A stretch of DNA of 11,360 bases. It comes from Hyphomicrobiales bacterium. GTDB lineage: Bacteria; Pseudomonadota; Alphaproteobacteria; Rhizobiales; Beijerinckiaceae. This document shows positions 1-7,453 of the stretch, piece by piece. The stretch spans positions 1 through 11,360 of the forward strand of contig JAQGKN010000590.1 of the NCBI GenBank assembly GCA_028290085.1. The letters run 5' to 3'. The notes beneath the pieces were generated by a model. That model saw only the letters and a program-made list of their open reading frames with translations. It did not search any database and was not told where the DNA came from. A program made the translations under genes and the position numbers. Positions within the stretch are counted from its first letter, which is position 1. Each line of letters opens with the position of its first letter.

Positions 1-261
1 GCCGGAATGCGTGTAGGGAACGCGCAAGATTTCGAGGATACCTTGAACGGTACCGTCCTCGCCGACCTTGCCGTGCAGCGCATTGAAGGCCACGTCTGGT
101 GCGATCTCGACGAGCTTCTGCGCAATGTCGCGGCCCACGTCGATGGGTGTGACGCGATATCCCTCGCCTTCAAGGGCCTTGGCGCAGGCGGCGCCCGAAC
201 GAAGGCTCACCTCACGCTCCGCCGACCACCCGCCCATCAGCACCGCGACATGTTTGCTCAT
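1..261 (-). CDS. ddl: D-alanine--D-alanine ligase, N-terminal 87 residues (cut by window edge)
   Basis: Cytoplasmic ATP-grasp ligase that joins two D-alanines; the dipeptide is then added to the UDP-MurNAc-tripeptide by MurF. Only the N-terminal domain is in the window; the gene continues past base 1 with no stop. The N-terminus reads [20 protein letters not shown], with the family's glycine-rich start and a Glu at residue 15 at the position of the catalytic N-terminal Glu of DdlB. The hallmark [12 protein letters not shown] occupies residues 63-74. The ATG at 261-259 is preferred because it gives the normal Ddl N-terminus, but its ribosome site is weak (GGAACGG just upstream). An in-frame GTG at 300-298 would add 13 residues and sit 4 bases after the murB stop, but it has no visible ribosome site. 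The gene follows murB, as is usual in proteobacterial dcw clusters, where ftsQ, ftsA and ftsZ usually come next. Whether it is ddlA or ddlB type is not decidable, though the position suggests ddlB. Confidence 0.95.
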   Translation of the reverse strand, partial: MSKHVAVLMGGWSAEREVSLRSGAACAKALEGEGYRVTPIDVGRDIAQKLVEIAPDVAFNALHGKVGEDGTVQGILEILRVPYTHSG

Positions 262-304
262 GGTCCGTTCCAGTTCTTCAAGTGTTTGATGCGAAATCAC
301 GCGC

Positions 305-1225
305 TCAAGGCTGGCCGATGCGCTTGATTTCCCATTCGAGCTCGATGCCCGAATCCGCCTTCACGCGACGGCGAACTTCCTCGCCCAGCGCCTCGATATC
401 GGTGGCGCTCGCCTGACCGCGATTGATCAAAAAATTGCAGTGCATCGGCGACACCTGGGCATCGCCGACGACGAGGCCACGGCACCCGGCCTTGTCAATC
501 AGCTGCCACGCCTTGTTGCCGGGCGGATTCTTGAACGTCGAGCCGCCGGTCTTTTCCTTGATCGGCTGCGCCGCCTCGCGCGCGGCGGTGATGCGGTCCA
601 TCTCCGCAAGGATGTCGGCCGATTGTCCCTCGCGGCCCTGAAACAGCGCTTCGGTAAAGATCACGTCCAGCGGCGCTGCGCTCGAGCGGTATTTGAAACC
701 CATATCCGCATGACTGAAAACGCGCGTCTCGCCATGGCGGTCGATGCCGCGCGCCTCGATCAGCACGTCGGTCGTCTCGCCGCCATGTGCGCCTGCGTTC
801 ATGCGCAGCGCGCCACCGATGGAGCCGGGAATCCCCCGGAAGAATGCCAGCCCCGCAATGCCCGCATCCGCGGCGGCGCGCGCCACTTTCACATCGGGCA
901 CCGAGGTTCCGGTACGCACCCGGTAGCCGGGTTCGATCGTCACTTCGCCAAAGGCTTTGCCACCGAGCTTGACGACGACACCTTCGACCCCGCGATCGCG
1001 GATAATCATGTTGGAGCCGAGCCCGACAGTCGTGACCGGAATCTCAATTGGCAGATGCCGCAGGAAATGCGCGAGGTCGGTTTCGTCAGCGGGGGTGAAC
1101 AAGATCTGCGCCACGCCACCCGCCCGAAACCACGTGTAGGGTGCCAGCGGCTGGTTGGCGATGAGCCGACCGCGCAGCTCGGGCATGAGCGCGCGAAGGT
1201 CGGCGGTGATGTCGGGGAAGCTCAT
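305..1225 (-). CDS. murB: UDP-N-acetylenolpyruvoylglucosamine reductase MurB
   Basis: Cytoplasmic FAD enzyme that reduces UDP-GlcNAc-enolpyruvate with NADPH to UDP-MurNAc, completing the second committed step of peptidoglycan precursor synthesis. The protein is 306 residues. The FAD-binding domain begins with YTWFRAGG (30-37) and contains [11 protein letters not shown] (67-77) and [27 protein letters not shown] (125-151). The catalytic set expected in MurB is present: Arg180 in KYRSS, Ser229 in GGSTFKNP (the proton donor to the flavin-reduced enolpyruvate) and Glu299 near the C-terminus in EWEIKRIG. The short length and the KYRSS plus [10 protein letters not shown] pattern fit the type II family that lacks the extra E. 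coli loop. The start is ATG 1225-1223, whose last two bases form part of the murC stop (ATGA), with AGGA at 1236-1233 seven bases upstream. The open frame runs 17 codons further to 1276, but that stretch is inside murC and has no matching MurB sequence. Translation is probably coupled to murC. Confidence 0.97.
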   Translation of the reverse strand: MSFPDITADLRALMPELRGRLIANQPLAPYTWFRAGGVAQILFTPADETDLAHFLRHLPIEIPVTTVGLGSNMIIRDRGVEGVVVKLGGKAFGEVTIEPGYRVRTGTSVPDVKVARAAADAGIAGLAFFRGIPGSIGGALRMNAGAHGGETTDVLIEARGIDRHGETRVFSHADMGFKYRSSAAPLDVIFTEALFQGREGQSADILAEMDRITAAREAAQPIKEKTGGSTFKNPPGNKAWQLIDKAGCRGLVVGDAQVSPMHCNFLINRGQASATDIEALGEEVRRRVKADSGIELEWEIKRIGQP

Positions 1226-2637
1226 GACGTCGTCCTGTTGCCGGCGGCGAGCTGGTCGGGCAAGGCATAGGCCCATTGCGTGATGTTGCCTGCGCCTAGA
1301 AACACAATGTAGTCGCCGGGTTTGGCAATCTCGCGCACGATCTGCGGCAGCGCGTCGGGCGTGCTCAACGGCAATGCGCGGCGATGACCATGTGCCTTGA
1401 TCACCGCCACCAGATGATCGCGATCGAACCCCTCGATGGGCTTTTCACCGGCAGCATAGACATCCGCCACGATCACAGCATCGGCATCGTTGAAACAGCT
1501 TGCGAAGGATTCAAACAGGGCCTGCAGGCGCGAATAACGATGCGGCTGCACAATGGCGATCACCTGCCCCTTTGTGGAAGCACGCGCCGCACGCAGCACG
1601 GCGGATATTTCCACGGGATGGTGGCCGTAATCATCGAAGATAATGGCGCCGTTCCACTCGCCCGTGCGCGTGAAGCGCCGTTTCACACCGCCGAACTGAC
1701 CGAGCGCGCTGCGGATGGCATCCACGCTCATGCCCAGCTCATAGGCGACAGCGATGGCCGCCGTCGCGTTGAGCGCATTGTGATGGCCCGGCATCGGCAG
1801 CGTCATGTCTTCGAGATAGGTCGCCGACGCGTTCTTGCGATCGCGGATCAGCACGTTGAATTTTGACACACCGCCTGCGAGTTCCACATCGAGCAGGCGC
1901 ACGTCCGCCTGCGGGTTCTCGCCGTAGGTGATGACGCGCCGGTCCTCGATCTTGCCGACGAGTTCCTGCACTGTCGGATGATCGAGGCACATGACCGCGA
2001 AGCCGTAGAAGGGCAGATTCTCGATCAGCGTGCGGAACGCCTCCTTGATCGCATCGAACGTCTTGAAGTGATCGAGATGCTCGGGATCGATGTTTGTAAC
2101 AACGGCGACATCGGCCGGCAGCTTCAGGAACGTGCCATCGCTCTCGTCAGCCTCCACCACCATCCATTCGCCCGCACCCAGACGCGCATTGGTGCCGTAG
2201 GCGTTGATGATGCCGCCATTGACCACCGTCGGGTCGAGACCGCCCGCATCAAGCAGAGTCGCGACCATGGACGTCGTCGTCGTCTTGCCATGCGTGCCCG
2301 CGACAGCCACGCATTGGCGAAGGCGCATCAGCTCGGCCAGCATTTCAGCACGGCGCACGACAGGGATGCGGCGTTCACGGGCGCCCGCGAGTTCCGGATT
2401 GTCGCGCTGGATCGCAGTCGATACGACCACCACTTCCGACTGGCCTAGATGCGCCGCATCATGCCCGATGAAGATGGTAGCGCCCTTGTCGCGCAGTCGC
2501 TTCACATTGGCATTCTCGGAAGCGTCAGACCCCTGCACGCGATAGCCGAGGTTGAGCAGCACCTCCGCGATGCCGGACATGCCGATTCCGCCGATGCCGA
2601 CGAAATGAATAGGGCCGAGCTCGCGCGGCAGTTTCAT
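1222..2637 (-). CDS. murC: UDP-N-acetylmuramate--L-alanine ligase MurC
   Basis: Cytoplasmic Mur ligase that uses ATP to add L-alanine, the first stem-peptide residue, to UDP-MurNAc. The 471-residue protein is normal in length. The N-terminal UDP-binding Rossmann domain starts [22 protein letters not shown] (10-31). The central ATPase domain has the P-loop [10 protein letters not shown] (113-122), EADESDG (162-168, metal and phosphate binding), [10 protein letters not shown] (182-191) and [15 protein letters not shown] (282-296). The C-terminal domain has [22 protein letters not shown] (320-341) and [11 protein letters not shown] (364-374), all diagnostic of MurC rather than MurD, MurE or MurF. 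The ATG at 2637-2635 directly follows the murG stop (TGAATG, no gap), and a good ribosome site GGAG lies at 2650-2647, nine bases upstream and inside the end of murG. The stop overlaps the murB start by 3 bases. Confidence 0.98.
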   Translation of the reverse strand: MKLPRELGPIHFVGIGGIGMSGIAEVLLNLGYRVQGSDASENANVKRLRDKGATIFIGHDAAHLGQSEVVVVSTAIQRDNPELAGARERRIPVVRRAEMLAELMRLRQCVAVAGTHGKTTTTSMVATLLDAGGLDPTVVNGGIINAYGTNARLGAGEWMVVEADESDGTFLKLPADVAVVTNIDPEHLDHFKTFDAIKEAFRTLIENLPFYGFAVMCLDHPTVQELVGKIEDRRVITYGENPQADVRLLDVELAGGVSKFNVLIRDRKNASATYLEDMTLPMPGHHNALNATAAIAVAYELGMSVDAIRSALGQFGGVKRRFTRTGEWNGAIIFDDYGHHPVEISAVLRAARASTKGQVIAIVQPHRYSRLQALFESFASCFNDADAVIVADVYAAGEKPIEGFDRDHLVAVIKAHGHRRALPLSTPDALPQIVREIAKPGDYIVFLGAGNITQWAYALPDQLAAGNRTTS

Positions 2638-3747
2638 TCAATTCTTCTCCGCTACGCCGTGACCGGCGACACTCATCACGAGGTCAGCGAGGCGTTCGGC
2701 GGCATTTGCAATCCCGGCGCTCTTGGCGGCTTCGGCCCGGCGCGTCAACCCCTCGGGGTCAAAAGCGGCCCTTCCGAGGGCCGCTGCGAGCCAAGCAGGG
2801 TTAAATTCGGTCTGCGGAACCACGTCGACGGCTCCAGAGGCCTTGAGTTGAGCCGCATTGGCCGCCTGGTCCTGGTCCAGCGCAAAAGGGAACGGAACGA
2901 GAATGGCGGGGCGTCCGATGACTGCCAGTTCCGACACCGTGGAGGCCCCGGAACGTGCGATCACCAGATGCGCGGCCGCGATCCGCCCCGGAAGATCCTT
3001 GAAGAAAGGCTCGACCTCGGCCTGAAGGCCCAGCGCGACGTAAGCCGAGCGCACACGCGCCTCATCCTCGCCGCGCGCCTGCTGAACGATGACGAGCCGT
3101 GCCTGCACATCCTTCGGCAGCATGGCGATGGCAGCCGGCACGACATCCGACATGACGCGCGCGCCCTGCGACCCGCCCGTCACGAGCAGCCGCAGCTTGT
3201 CGTCCGCAAAAGACGGATAAGGCGTGGCAGCAGCGGCAATCACGGCCGGGCGCACGGGATTGCCTGTGTGTTTGGCCTTGGCGAGCAGCGACACGCCTGC
3301 GCCTGACAGCGTCGCGAAGCCGGTGGCGATGGCATCTACGCCCTGCGCCAGAAATCGATTGGCCCGGCCGATCACGGCATTCTGTTCCTGCAACACGCTA
3401 TGCACGCGCAGGATGCGCGCCGCGACCAGCGGCGGCACGGTCGGATAACCACCAAAGCCGACGACGCAGACGGGTTTGATCCGCCGCAACAGTGCAAGCG
3501 CTTCGAGCGTCCCACGCCCGAGCATCATGGCGGCGCGCGCCTTGCTGACAAGCGAGCCGCCCGTCGGCGTCGCAGCCGAGATTGTGTGAATGGCATCGGC
3601 CGGAAAATTTCCGCCATAGGTCAGCGCGCGCGCGTCGGTCACGAGTTCGACACGCAGGCCGCGTCGCTTCAGTTCAGCCGCCAGCGATTCCGCGGGAAAC
3701 AAATGCCCGCCGGTGCCACCTGCTGCGAGCAGGATAGGACCGGTCAC
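2638..3747 (-). CDS. murG: Lipid II synthase MurG (UDP-GlcNAc:undecaprenyl-PP-MurNAc-pentapeptide GlcNAc transferase)
   Basis: Peripheral inner-membrane glycosyltransferase (GT-B fold, GT28) that transfers GlcNAc from UDP-GlcNAc to lipid I, giving lipid II on the cytoplasmic face. The protein is 369 residues. The N-terminal acceptor domain carries the glycine loop AAGGTGGHLFPAESLA (8-23), with the conserved His at 15, and GFGGYPTVPPL (97-107). The C-terminal donor domain carries LLVTGGSQGA (187-196), ARSGASTVSELAVIGRPAILVPFP (264-287) and DQDQAANA (291-298), which bind the nucleotide sugar. The start is a GTG at 3747-3745 that overlaps the ftsW stop as GTGA. GGTGAG at 3759-3754, six bases upstream, is a plausible ribosome site, and the protein then begins MTGPILLAAGGTGGH, the expected MurG N-terminus. 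The frame stays open upstream to 4317, but that part lies out of frame over ftsW and has no MurG character. Translation is probably coupled to ftsW. Confidence 0.97.
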   Translation of the reverse strand: MTGPILLAAGGTGGHLFPAESLAAELKRRGLRVELVTDARALTYGGNFPADAIHTISAATPTGGSLVSKARAAMMLGRGTLEALALLRRIKPVCVVGFGGYPTVPPLVAARILRVHSVLQEQNAVIGRANRFLAQGVDAIATGFATLSGAGVSLLAKAKHTGNPVRPAVIAAAATPYPSFADDKLRLLVTGGSQGARVMSDVVPAAIAMLPKDVQARLVIVQQARGEDEARVRSAYVALGLQAEVEPFFKDLPGRIAAAHLVIARSGASTVSELAVIGRPAILVPFPFALDQDQAANAAQLKASGAVDVVPQTEFNPAWLAAALGRAAFDPEGLTRRAEAAKSAGIANAAERLADLVMSVAGHGVAEKN

Positions 3748-4877
3748 GTGTCGCTCACCGGGCGCGCAATCTCGGCGCGCGGGCGTCGACGCGTGACTGC
3801 GATCAGGAAGCCCATGCCGATAGCAAGCGAGATCAGCGACGAACCGCCATACGAGATGAACGGCAGCGTCATGCCCTTTGCAGGCATCAGATGCAGGTTC
3901 ACAGCCATGTTGATCGCACTCTGCACGCCAAACAGCATGATGAGACCCGCCGCCGCGAAACGGCAGAACGGATCCTCGTTGCGCGAGGCCACGTAAAGAC
4001 CGCGCAGCACGATGACTGCGAACACCCCCACGATGACCATGCAGAAGAGCACGCCGAATTCCTCTCCAGTCACGGCGAAGATAAAGTCGGTGTGGCTGTC
4101 GGGGAGGATGCGTTTCATCGTGCCCTCGCCCGGCCCTTTGCCGAACCAGCCGCCGGAAATGAAGCTTTCCATTGCGGTATCGACCTGAAACGTATCGCTC
4201 GGCATGGCGCCCGTGCCAGGGTCGAGAAACTTTTCGACGCGCAACCGCACATGCGGCAGGTAATAATAGGCAGCAAAGCCGCCAACGACGCCCATTCCGC
4301 CGATGCCGCCGACCCAAAGCCAGTGCAATCCAGCCATGAAAAACAGCGATGCCCAGACGATGGAGATCAGCATCGTCTGACCGATATCAGGCTGCATGAC
4401 GAGCGGAATAATGGTGATCGGTAGAAGCCCCATGGCGAGCAACGTACCGGGCACGTCCCGCCGCCGAGCGCCTTCCGAAAAGGCCCAGGCTGCGAGAATG
4501 ACGAAGGCCGGCTTCACGAATTCGGACGGCTGCACGCCGAGAATCCAGCGGCGCGATCCCTTGACCTCGACACCAAACAAGAGCGCCAGAATGACGAGTC
4601 CCATGCCAACGACGAAGAGCCCGAGAGCCGCACGCCGGACCTGACGCGGCGACAGGAAGGAAATACCGATAAGTACGATGGCGCCGAACGACAGGAACAG
4701 CACCTGCCTGTTGACGAAGTGGAATGTCGAGAGACCCAGGCGCTCGGCGACCGGCGGAGATCCAGCCATCGTCAGCACGATGCCAAGCACCATGAGCGTG
4801 CCAAGCCCGCTCAGCAGCCAGCGATCGACCGTCCACCACCAATCGGCGAAAGCACTTCGTTCGGCGCGCGAAACCAT
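3744..4877 (-). CDS. ftsW: Septal peptidoglycan glycosyltransferase FtsW (SEDS family)
   Basis: Polytopic inner-membrane SEDS protein that polymerises lipid II into glycan strands at the division septum, working with the transpeptidase FtsI encoded in the same cluster. The 377 residues are mostly hydrophobic, with about ten predicted membrane spans (first near 22-38, last near 340-361). Family signatures are VKGSRRWILGVQPSEFVKPAF (105-125), QPDIGQTML (162-170), ILPDSHTDFIFAVTGEEFG (257-275) and MPAKGMTLPFISYGGSSLISL (331-351). Asp264 in the HTDF motif is probably the conserved SEDS catalytic aspartate. The cluster position next to murG and the N-terminal DWWWTVDRW segment favour FtsW over RodA. 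The start is ATG 4877-4875, with a purine-rich ribosome site AGAGGA at 4890-4885, seven bases upstream. The gene follows mraY after 47 bases containing part of a tandem repeat. murD, normally located here, is missing. The stop overlaps murG by 4 bases. Confidence 0.96.
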   Translation of the reverse strand: MVSRAERSAFADWWWTVDRWLLSGLGTLMVLGIVLTMAGSPPVAERLGLSTFHFVNRQVLFLSFGAIVLIGISFLSPRQVRRAALGLFVVGMGLVILALLFGVEVKGSRRWILGVQPSEFVKPAFVILAAWAFSEGARRRDVPGTLLAMGLLPITIIPLVMQPDIGQTMLISIVWASLFFMAGLHWLWVGGIGGMGVVGGFAAYYYLPHVRLRVEKFLDPGTGAMPSDTFQVDTAMESFISGGWFGKGPGEGTMKRILPDSHTDFIFAVTGEEFGVLFCMVIVGVFAVIVLRGLYVASRNEDPFCRFAAAGLIMLFGVQSAINMAVNLHLMPAKGMTLPFISYGGSSLISLAIGMGFLIAVTRRRPRAEIARPVSDT

Positions 4878-4879
4878 GG

Positions 4880-4890
4880 CCTCTTCCTCT
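4880..4890 (-). promoter_or_regulatory. Ribosome binding site of ftsW
   Basis: On the minus strand this reads AGAGGAAGAGG; the AGGA core at 4888-4885 is seven bases from the ftsW ATG. It is the only ribosome site in the block that lies wholly outside a coding sequence, so ftsW may be less dependent on coupling to its upstream gene than its neighbours. It begins five bases after the second hairpin unit, so a folded hairpin there would sit immediately upstream of, but not on, the site. Confidence 0.7.
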
Positions 4891-4895
4891 AATGC

Positions 4896-4933
4896 TCCTG
4901 CGCTTGCAGCGCAGTCCTGCGCTTTCAGCGCAG
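4896..4933 (-). repeat. Tandem 19-base repeat, each copy a perfect 7-bp hairpin, at the mraY/ftsW junction
   Basis: Two head-to-tail 19-base units, 4915-4933 and 4896-4914, differ at one base only (4925 versus 4906). On the transcribed strand the first reads CTGCGCTGAAAGCGCAGGA and the second CTGCGCTGCAAGCGCAGGA. Each contains CTGCGCT and its exact reverse complement AGCGCAG separated by a three-base loop (GAA or GCA). The first copy includes the last two sense codons and the TGA stop of mraY; the single difference turns that TGA into TGC in the second copy. The second copy ends 18 bases before the ftsW ATG. There is no T-run after either hairpin, so neither is a standard intrinsic terminator. 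The outer arms could also pair with each other, giving an alternative longer stem. The repeat itself is seen directly; a role in mRNA stability, attenuation or ftsW translation is inference. Confidence 0.9.
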
Positions 4934-6007
4934 TTTCAGCGTCGACAAACCGAGCAGCGCCAGAACGAAGGCGATGATCCAGAACCGAACCACAATCTGG
5001 GGCTCCGACCAGCCGAGCTGTTCGAAATGATGATGGATCGGCGCCATGCGAAATACGCGCTTGCCGGTCAGCTTGAATGACGCGACCTGCACGATGACCG
5101 AGAGCGCCTCCACGACGAACAGACCGCCGACGATGACCAGCACCACCTCGTGCTTCACAGCAACCGCGATGGTGCCGATGAGACCACCCAGCGCCAGCGA
5201 GCCTGTGTCGCCCATGAAGATCTGCGCAGGCGGCGCGTTGAACCAGAGAAAGCCAAGCCCGGCACCGATAAACGCGCCGCAGACGACAGCAAGTTCACCC
5301 GTGCCGGGCACGAAGTTGATGCCGAGATAGGTGGCGAAAATCGCATTGCCCGCGACCCAGGCGATGATGCCGAATGTACCGGTCGCAATCATCGAGGGCA
5401 CGATGGCAAGGCCATCGAGCCCGTCGGTCAGGTTGACCGCATTGCCCGATGCGACAATGACGAAGGGAGCGAAGACCAGGAAGAACAAGCCGAGATCGAC
5501 GACATAGCCGTTGACCAAGGGGATCGCGAGGCCCGTCGTCGTCGCCGTGCCAAAAGACATCATGATGAAGCAGGCGATCACGGCGATCGCGGCTTCGCAT
5601 GTCAGACGCGCCTTGCCCGAAAAGCCCTTGTGAGTCTGCTTCGTCACCTTCAGGAAGTCGTCATAAAAGCCGATCAAGCCAAAGCCGGCAGTCACCAGCA
5701 GCACTACCCAGACGAAGTGATTGCGAAGGTTGGCCCACAGCAGGGTGGCAACGATGAGACCGGACAGGATCATCAATCCTCCCATTGTCGGCGTGCCTTT
5801 TTTGGTCAGCAGATGCGATTGCGGACCATCGGCGCGGATCGGCTGCCCCTTGCCCTGCTTGAGACGCAGCGCCGAGATGATCCGGGGACCGAAGAAGAAA
5901 ACGAAGAAAAGAGCCGTGCCGGCAGCGCCGCCCGTCCGCACCGTGATGTAGCGGAAGACGTTCAGCGGGCTGAAATAGGGCGCGAAATCCGCGAGCCAGG
6001 CGAGCAT
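4925..6007 (-). CDS. mraY: Phospho-N-acetylmuramoyl-pentapeptide transferase MraY
   Basis: Integral inner-membrane enzyme that transfers phospho-MurNAc-pentapeptide from UDP to undecaprenyl phosphate, forming lipid I. The protein is 360 residues, as in E. coli, with about ten membrane spans. Diagnostic motifs are [17 protein letters not shown] (61-77), the aspartate pair in [10 protein letters not shown] (114-123), [11 protein letters not shown] (191-201), [13 protein letters not shown] (263-275; Asp267 is the conserved aspartate of this loop) and the polyhistidine motif [14 protein letters not shown] (322-335). The ATG at 6007-6005 gives a full-length protein. AAGGA at 6018-6014, six bases upstream, overlaps the murF TAA stop, so ribosomes ending on murF may be handed directly to mraY. 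The stop TGA at 4927-4925 lies inside the first unit of a tandem hairpin repeat. In most proteobacteria murD follows, but here ftsW does. Confidence 0.98.
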   Translation of the reverse strand: MLAWLADFAPYFSPLNVFRYITVRTGGAAGTALFFVFFFGPRIISALRLKQGKGQPIRADGPQSHLLTKKGTPTMGGLMILSGLIVATLLWANLRNHFVWVVLLVTAGFGLIGFYDDFLKVTKQTHKGFSGKARLTCEAAIAVIACFIMMSFGTATTTGLAIPLVNGYVVDLGLFFLVFAPFVIVASGNAVNLTDGLDGLAIVPSMIATGTFGIIAWVAGNAIFATYLGINFVPGTGELAVVCGAFIGAGLGFLWFNAPPAQIFMGDTGSLALGGLIGTIAVAVKHEVVLVIVGGLFVVEALSVIVQVASFKLTGKRVFRMAPIHHHFEQLGWSEPQIVVRFWIIAFVLALLGLSTLKLR

Positions 6008-6016
6008 TGGAATTCC

Positions 6017-7453
6017 TTAGGAGACGAGAATGTTTGAGGCCGTCGCAAAGCGCTGCTTGAGCGCGGCCACGATGGGCCCCATCCGACTGCCGTTTGAACC
6101 TTTGATCATGATGACATCGCCAGGAGCAACCTCATCGAGGAGTGCGTCGGCGATTTGAGCAGACGTTTCGCTGTAAAGGCCGCGCTTGGCCTCCGGCAAG
6201 GCATCATAGAGCGCACGCATCAGCGGTCCCGCCGTATGCACCACATCGATGTCTGTCTCGGCGAGAAACGAGGCGAGTTCGGCGTGCAGCGCAATCGCGT
6301 CTGGCCCAAGTTCGAGCATGTCGCCCAAAACTGCGATCTTCTTGCCAAACACACCCCGGCGCGGTGTATCGGCCAGCAAAGTGAGCGCCGCGTGCATGGA
6401 AACCGGATTGGCGTTGTAGCTTTCATCGATCAGCAGCGCCTGCCCGCCGGGCGTTTCGAGCACGATCTGCTGGCCACGCCCGACAGGTGCCGCGAATTCA
6501 CCCAGCGCACGCGCGGCATCGGTGACATCGAGACCGACCGCGCGCGCGGCAAGCAGAACCGCGAGTGAGTTGATCGCAAGATGACGACCGGGCGCGCCGA
6601 GGCGATAGCGCAGCCGAATGCCCATGATCTCCGCCGTGATGACGGAGCCTTCAGGCGTCGACGTAAATTCGAGCAGCCGCGCGTCCGACTCTTCATGTTC
6701 ACCGAAGGTGAGCACGCCGCCACCAAGCGATTGACCTGCGAGTGCGTCGAGACGCGCAAATTGCGAATTGTCACGGGGAAGGATTGCAATACCACACGGC
6801 TCGAGACCCGAAAAGATCTCGCCCTTGGCATCGGCGATGGCTTCGATCGTGCCTAGATTTTCCAGATGCACCGGCGCGACAGTCGTGATGACGGCAACAT
6901 GGGGCCGCACCATGGACGCCAGCGGCCTGATTTCGTCGGAGTGATTCATGCCTATTTCGAAGATACCGAAATGCGCCTCGACAGGCATGCGCGCGAGCGT
7001 CAGCGGCACGCCCCAATGATTGTTGTACGAGGCGGCTGATGCGTGCGTGGGACCAGCCTGCGACAGAACGAGACGCAGCGCTTCCTTTGTACCGGTCTTG
7101 CCGACGGAGCCGGTAATCGCAACGATCATGGCTTGCGAACGCTTGCGGGCAGCGACGCCGAGACGCTCCATCGCAGCCAGCGCGTCATGCACCACGTAAA
7201 GCGGCCCGAGATGCTTCAGATCGTCGGCAAGCGCCTCTTCGATAACGGCGGCCGCCGCGCCTTTTTCAAAGGCGGCTTGCACGAAAAGGTGTCCATCGTT
7301 GTTCTCGCCGCGAATGGCGAAGAACAGATCCCCGGGCGCCAGCGTGCGCGTATCGATGGAAATACCGGTTACCGCCCTGGGCATGGGGCCGAGCAGCCGC
7401 GCGTCGAGTGGCGTGATCAGTTCGAGGCCACTCCAAAGAAGGTTCTTGCTCAT
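6017..7453 (-). CDS. murF: UDP-MurNAc-tripeptide--D-alanyl-D-alanine ligase MurF
   Basis: Cytoplasmic Mur ligase that adds D-Ala-D-Ala, made by Ddl, to UDP-MurNAc-tripeptide, completing the UDP-MurNAc-pentapeptide used by MraY. The protein is 478 residues. The N-terminal domain has GISIDTRTLAPGDLFFAIRGENNDGHLF (30-57), typical of MurE and MurF. The ATPase domain has the P-loop AITGSVGKTGTKE (112-124), ASYNNHWGVPLTL (140-152), FEIGMNHSDEI (165-175) and VITTVAPVHLENLG (188-201). The C-terminal domain has LIDESYNANPVSMHAAL (341-357), VLGDMLELG (375-383) and IKGSNGSRM (450-458). The start chosen is ATG 7453-7451, overlapping the murE stop as ATGA, with AAGGA at 7467-7463 nine bases upstream. An in-frame ATG three codons earlier (7462-7460) directly abuts that AAGGA and so is too close to be used. 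It is followed after 9 bases by mraY. Confidence 0.97.
   Translation of the reverse strand: MSKNLLWSGLELITPLDARLLGPMPRAVTGISIDTRTLAPGDLFFAIRGENNDGHLFVQAAFEKGAAAAVIEEALADDLKHLGPLYVVHDALAAMERLGVAARKRSQAMIVAITGSVGKTGTKEALRLVLSQAGPTHASAASYNNHWGVPLTLARMPVEAHFGIFEIGMNHSDEIRPLASMVRPHVAVITTVAPVHLENLGTIEAIADAKGEIFSGLEPCGIAILPRDNSQFARLDALAGQSLGGGVLTFGEHEESDARLLEFTSTPEGSVITAEIMGIRLRYRLGAPGRHLAINSLAVLLAARAVGLDVTDAARALGEFAAPVGRGQQIVLETPGGQALLIDESYNANPVSMHAALTLLADTPRRGVFGKKIAVLGDMLELGPDAIALHAELASFLAETDIDVVHTAGPLMRALYDALPEAKRGLYSETSAQIADALLDEVAPGDVIMIKGSNGSRMGPIVAALKQRFATASNILVS

Noticed and set aside
440..1270. A 276-codon open frame on the plus strand, opposite murB
   Set aside because: Antisense shadow of murB with shadow-like composition and no known motif.
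1226..1276. Upstream extension of murB by 17 residues
   Set aside because: It lies within the murC coding end, is Arg-rich, and the ATGA overlap start has a ribosome site at correct spacing.
2449..3306. A 285-codon open frame on the plus strand, opposite murG and the start of murC
   Set aside because: Same reason: composition of an antisense shadow, no ribosome site or domain.
3748..4317. Upstream extension of the murG frame across ftsW
   Set aside because: The extension is out of frame with ftsW, is Arg- and His-rich, and precedes the canonical MurG N-terminus at the GTG with a ribosome site.
4896..4933. Intrinsic terminator between mraY and ftsW
   Set aside because: The hairpins are real but short and not followed by a T-run in the direction of transcription, and the downstream genes are essential and have no visible promoter of their own.
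5150..6037. A 295-codon open frame on the plus strand, opposite mraY
   Set aside because: Very charged, low-complexity translation that mirrors the hydrophobic codons of mraY; a typical antisense artefact of membrane-protein genes.
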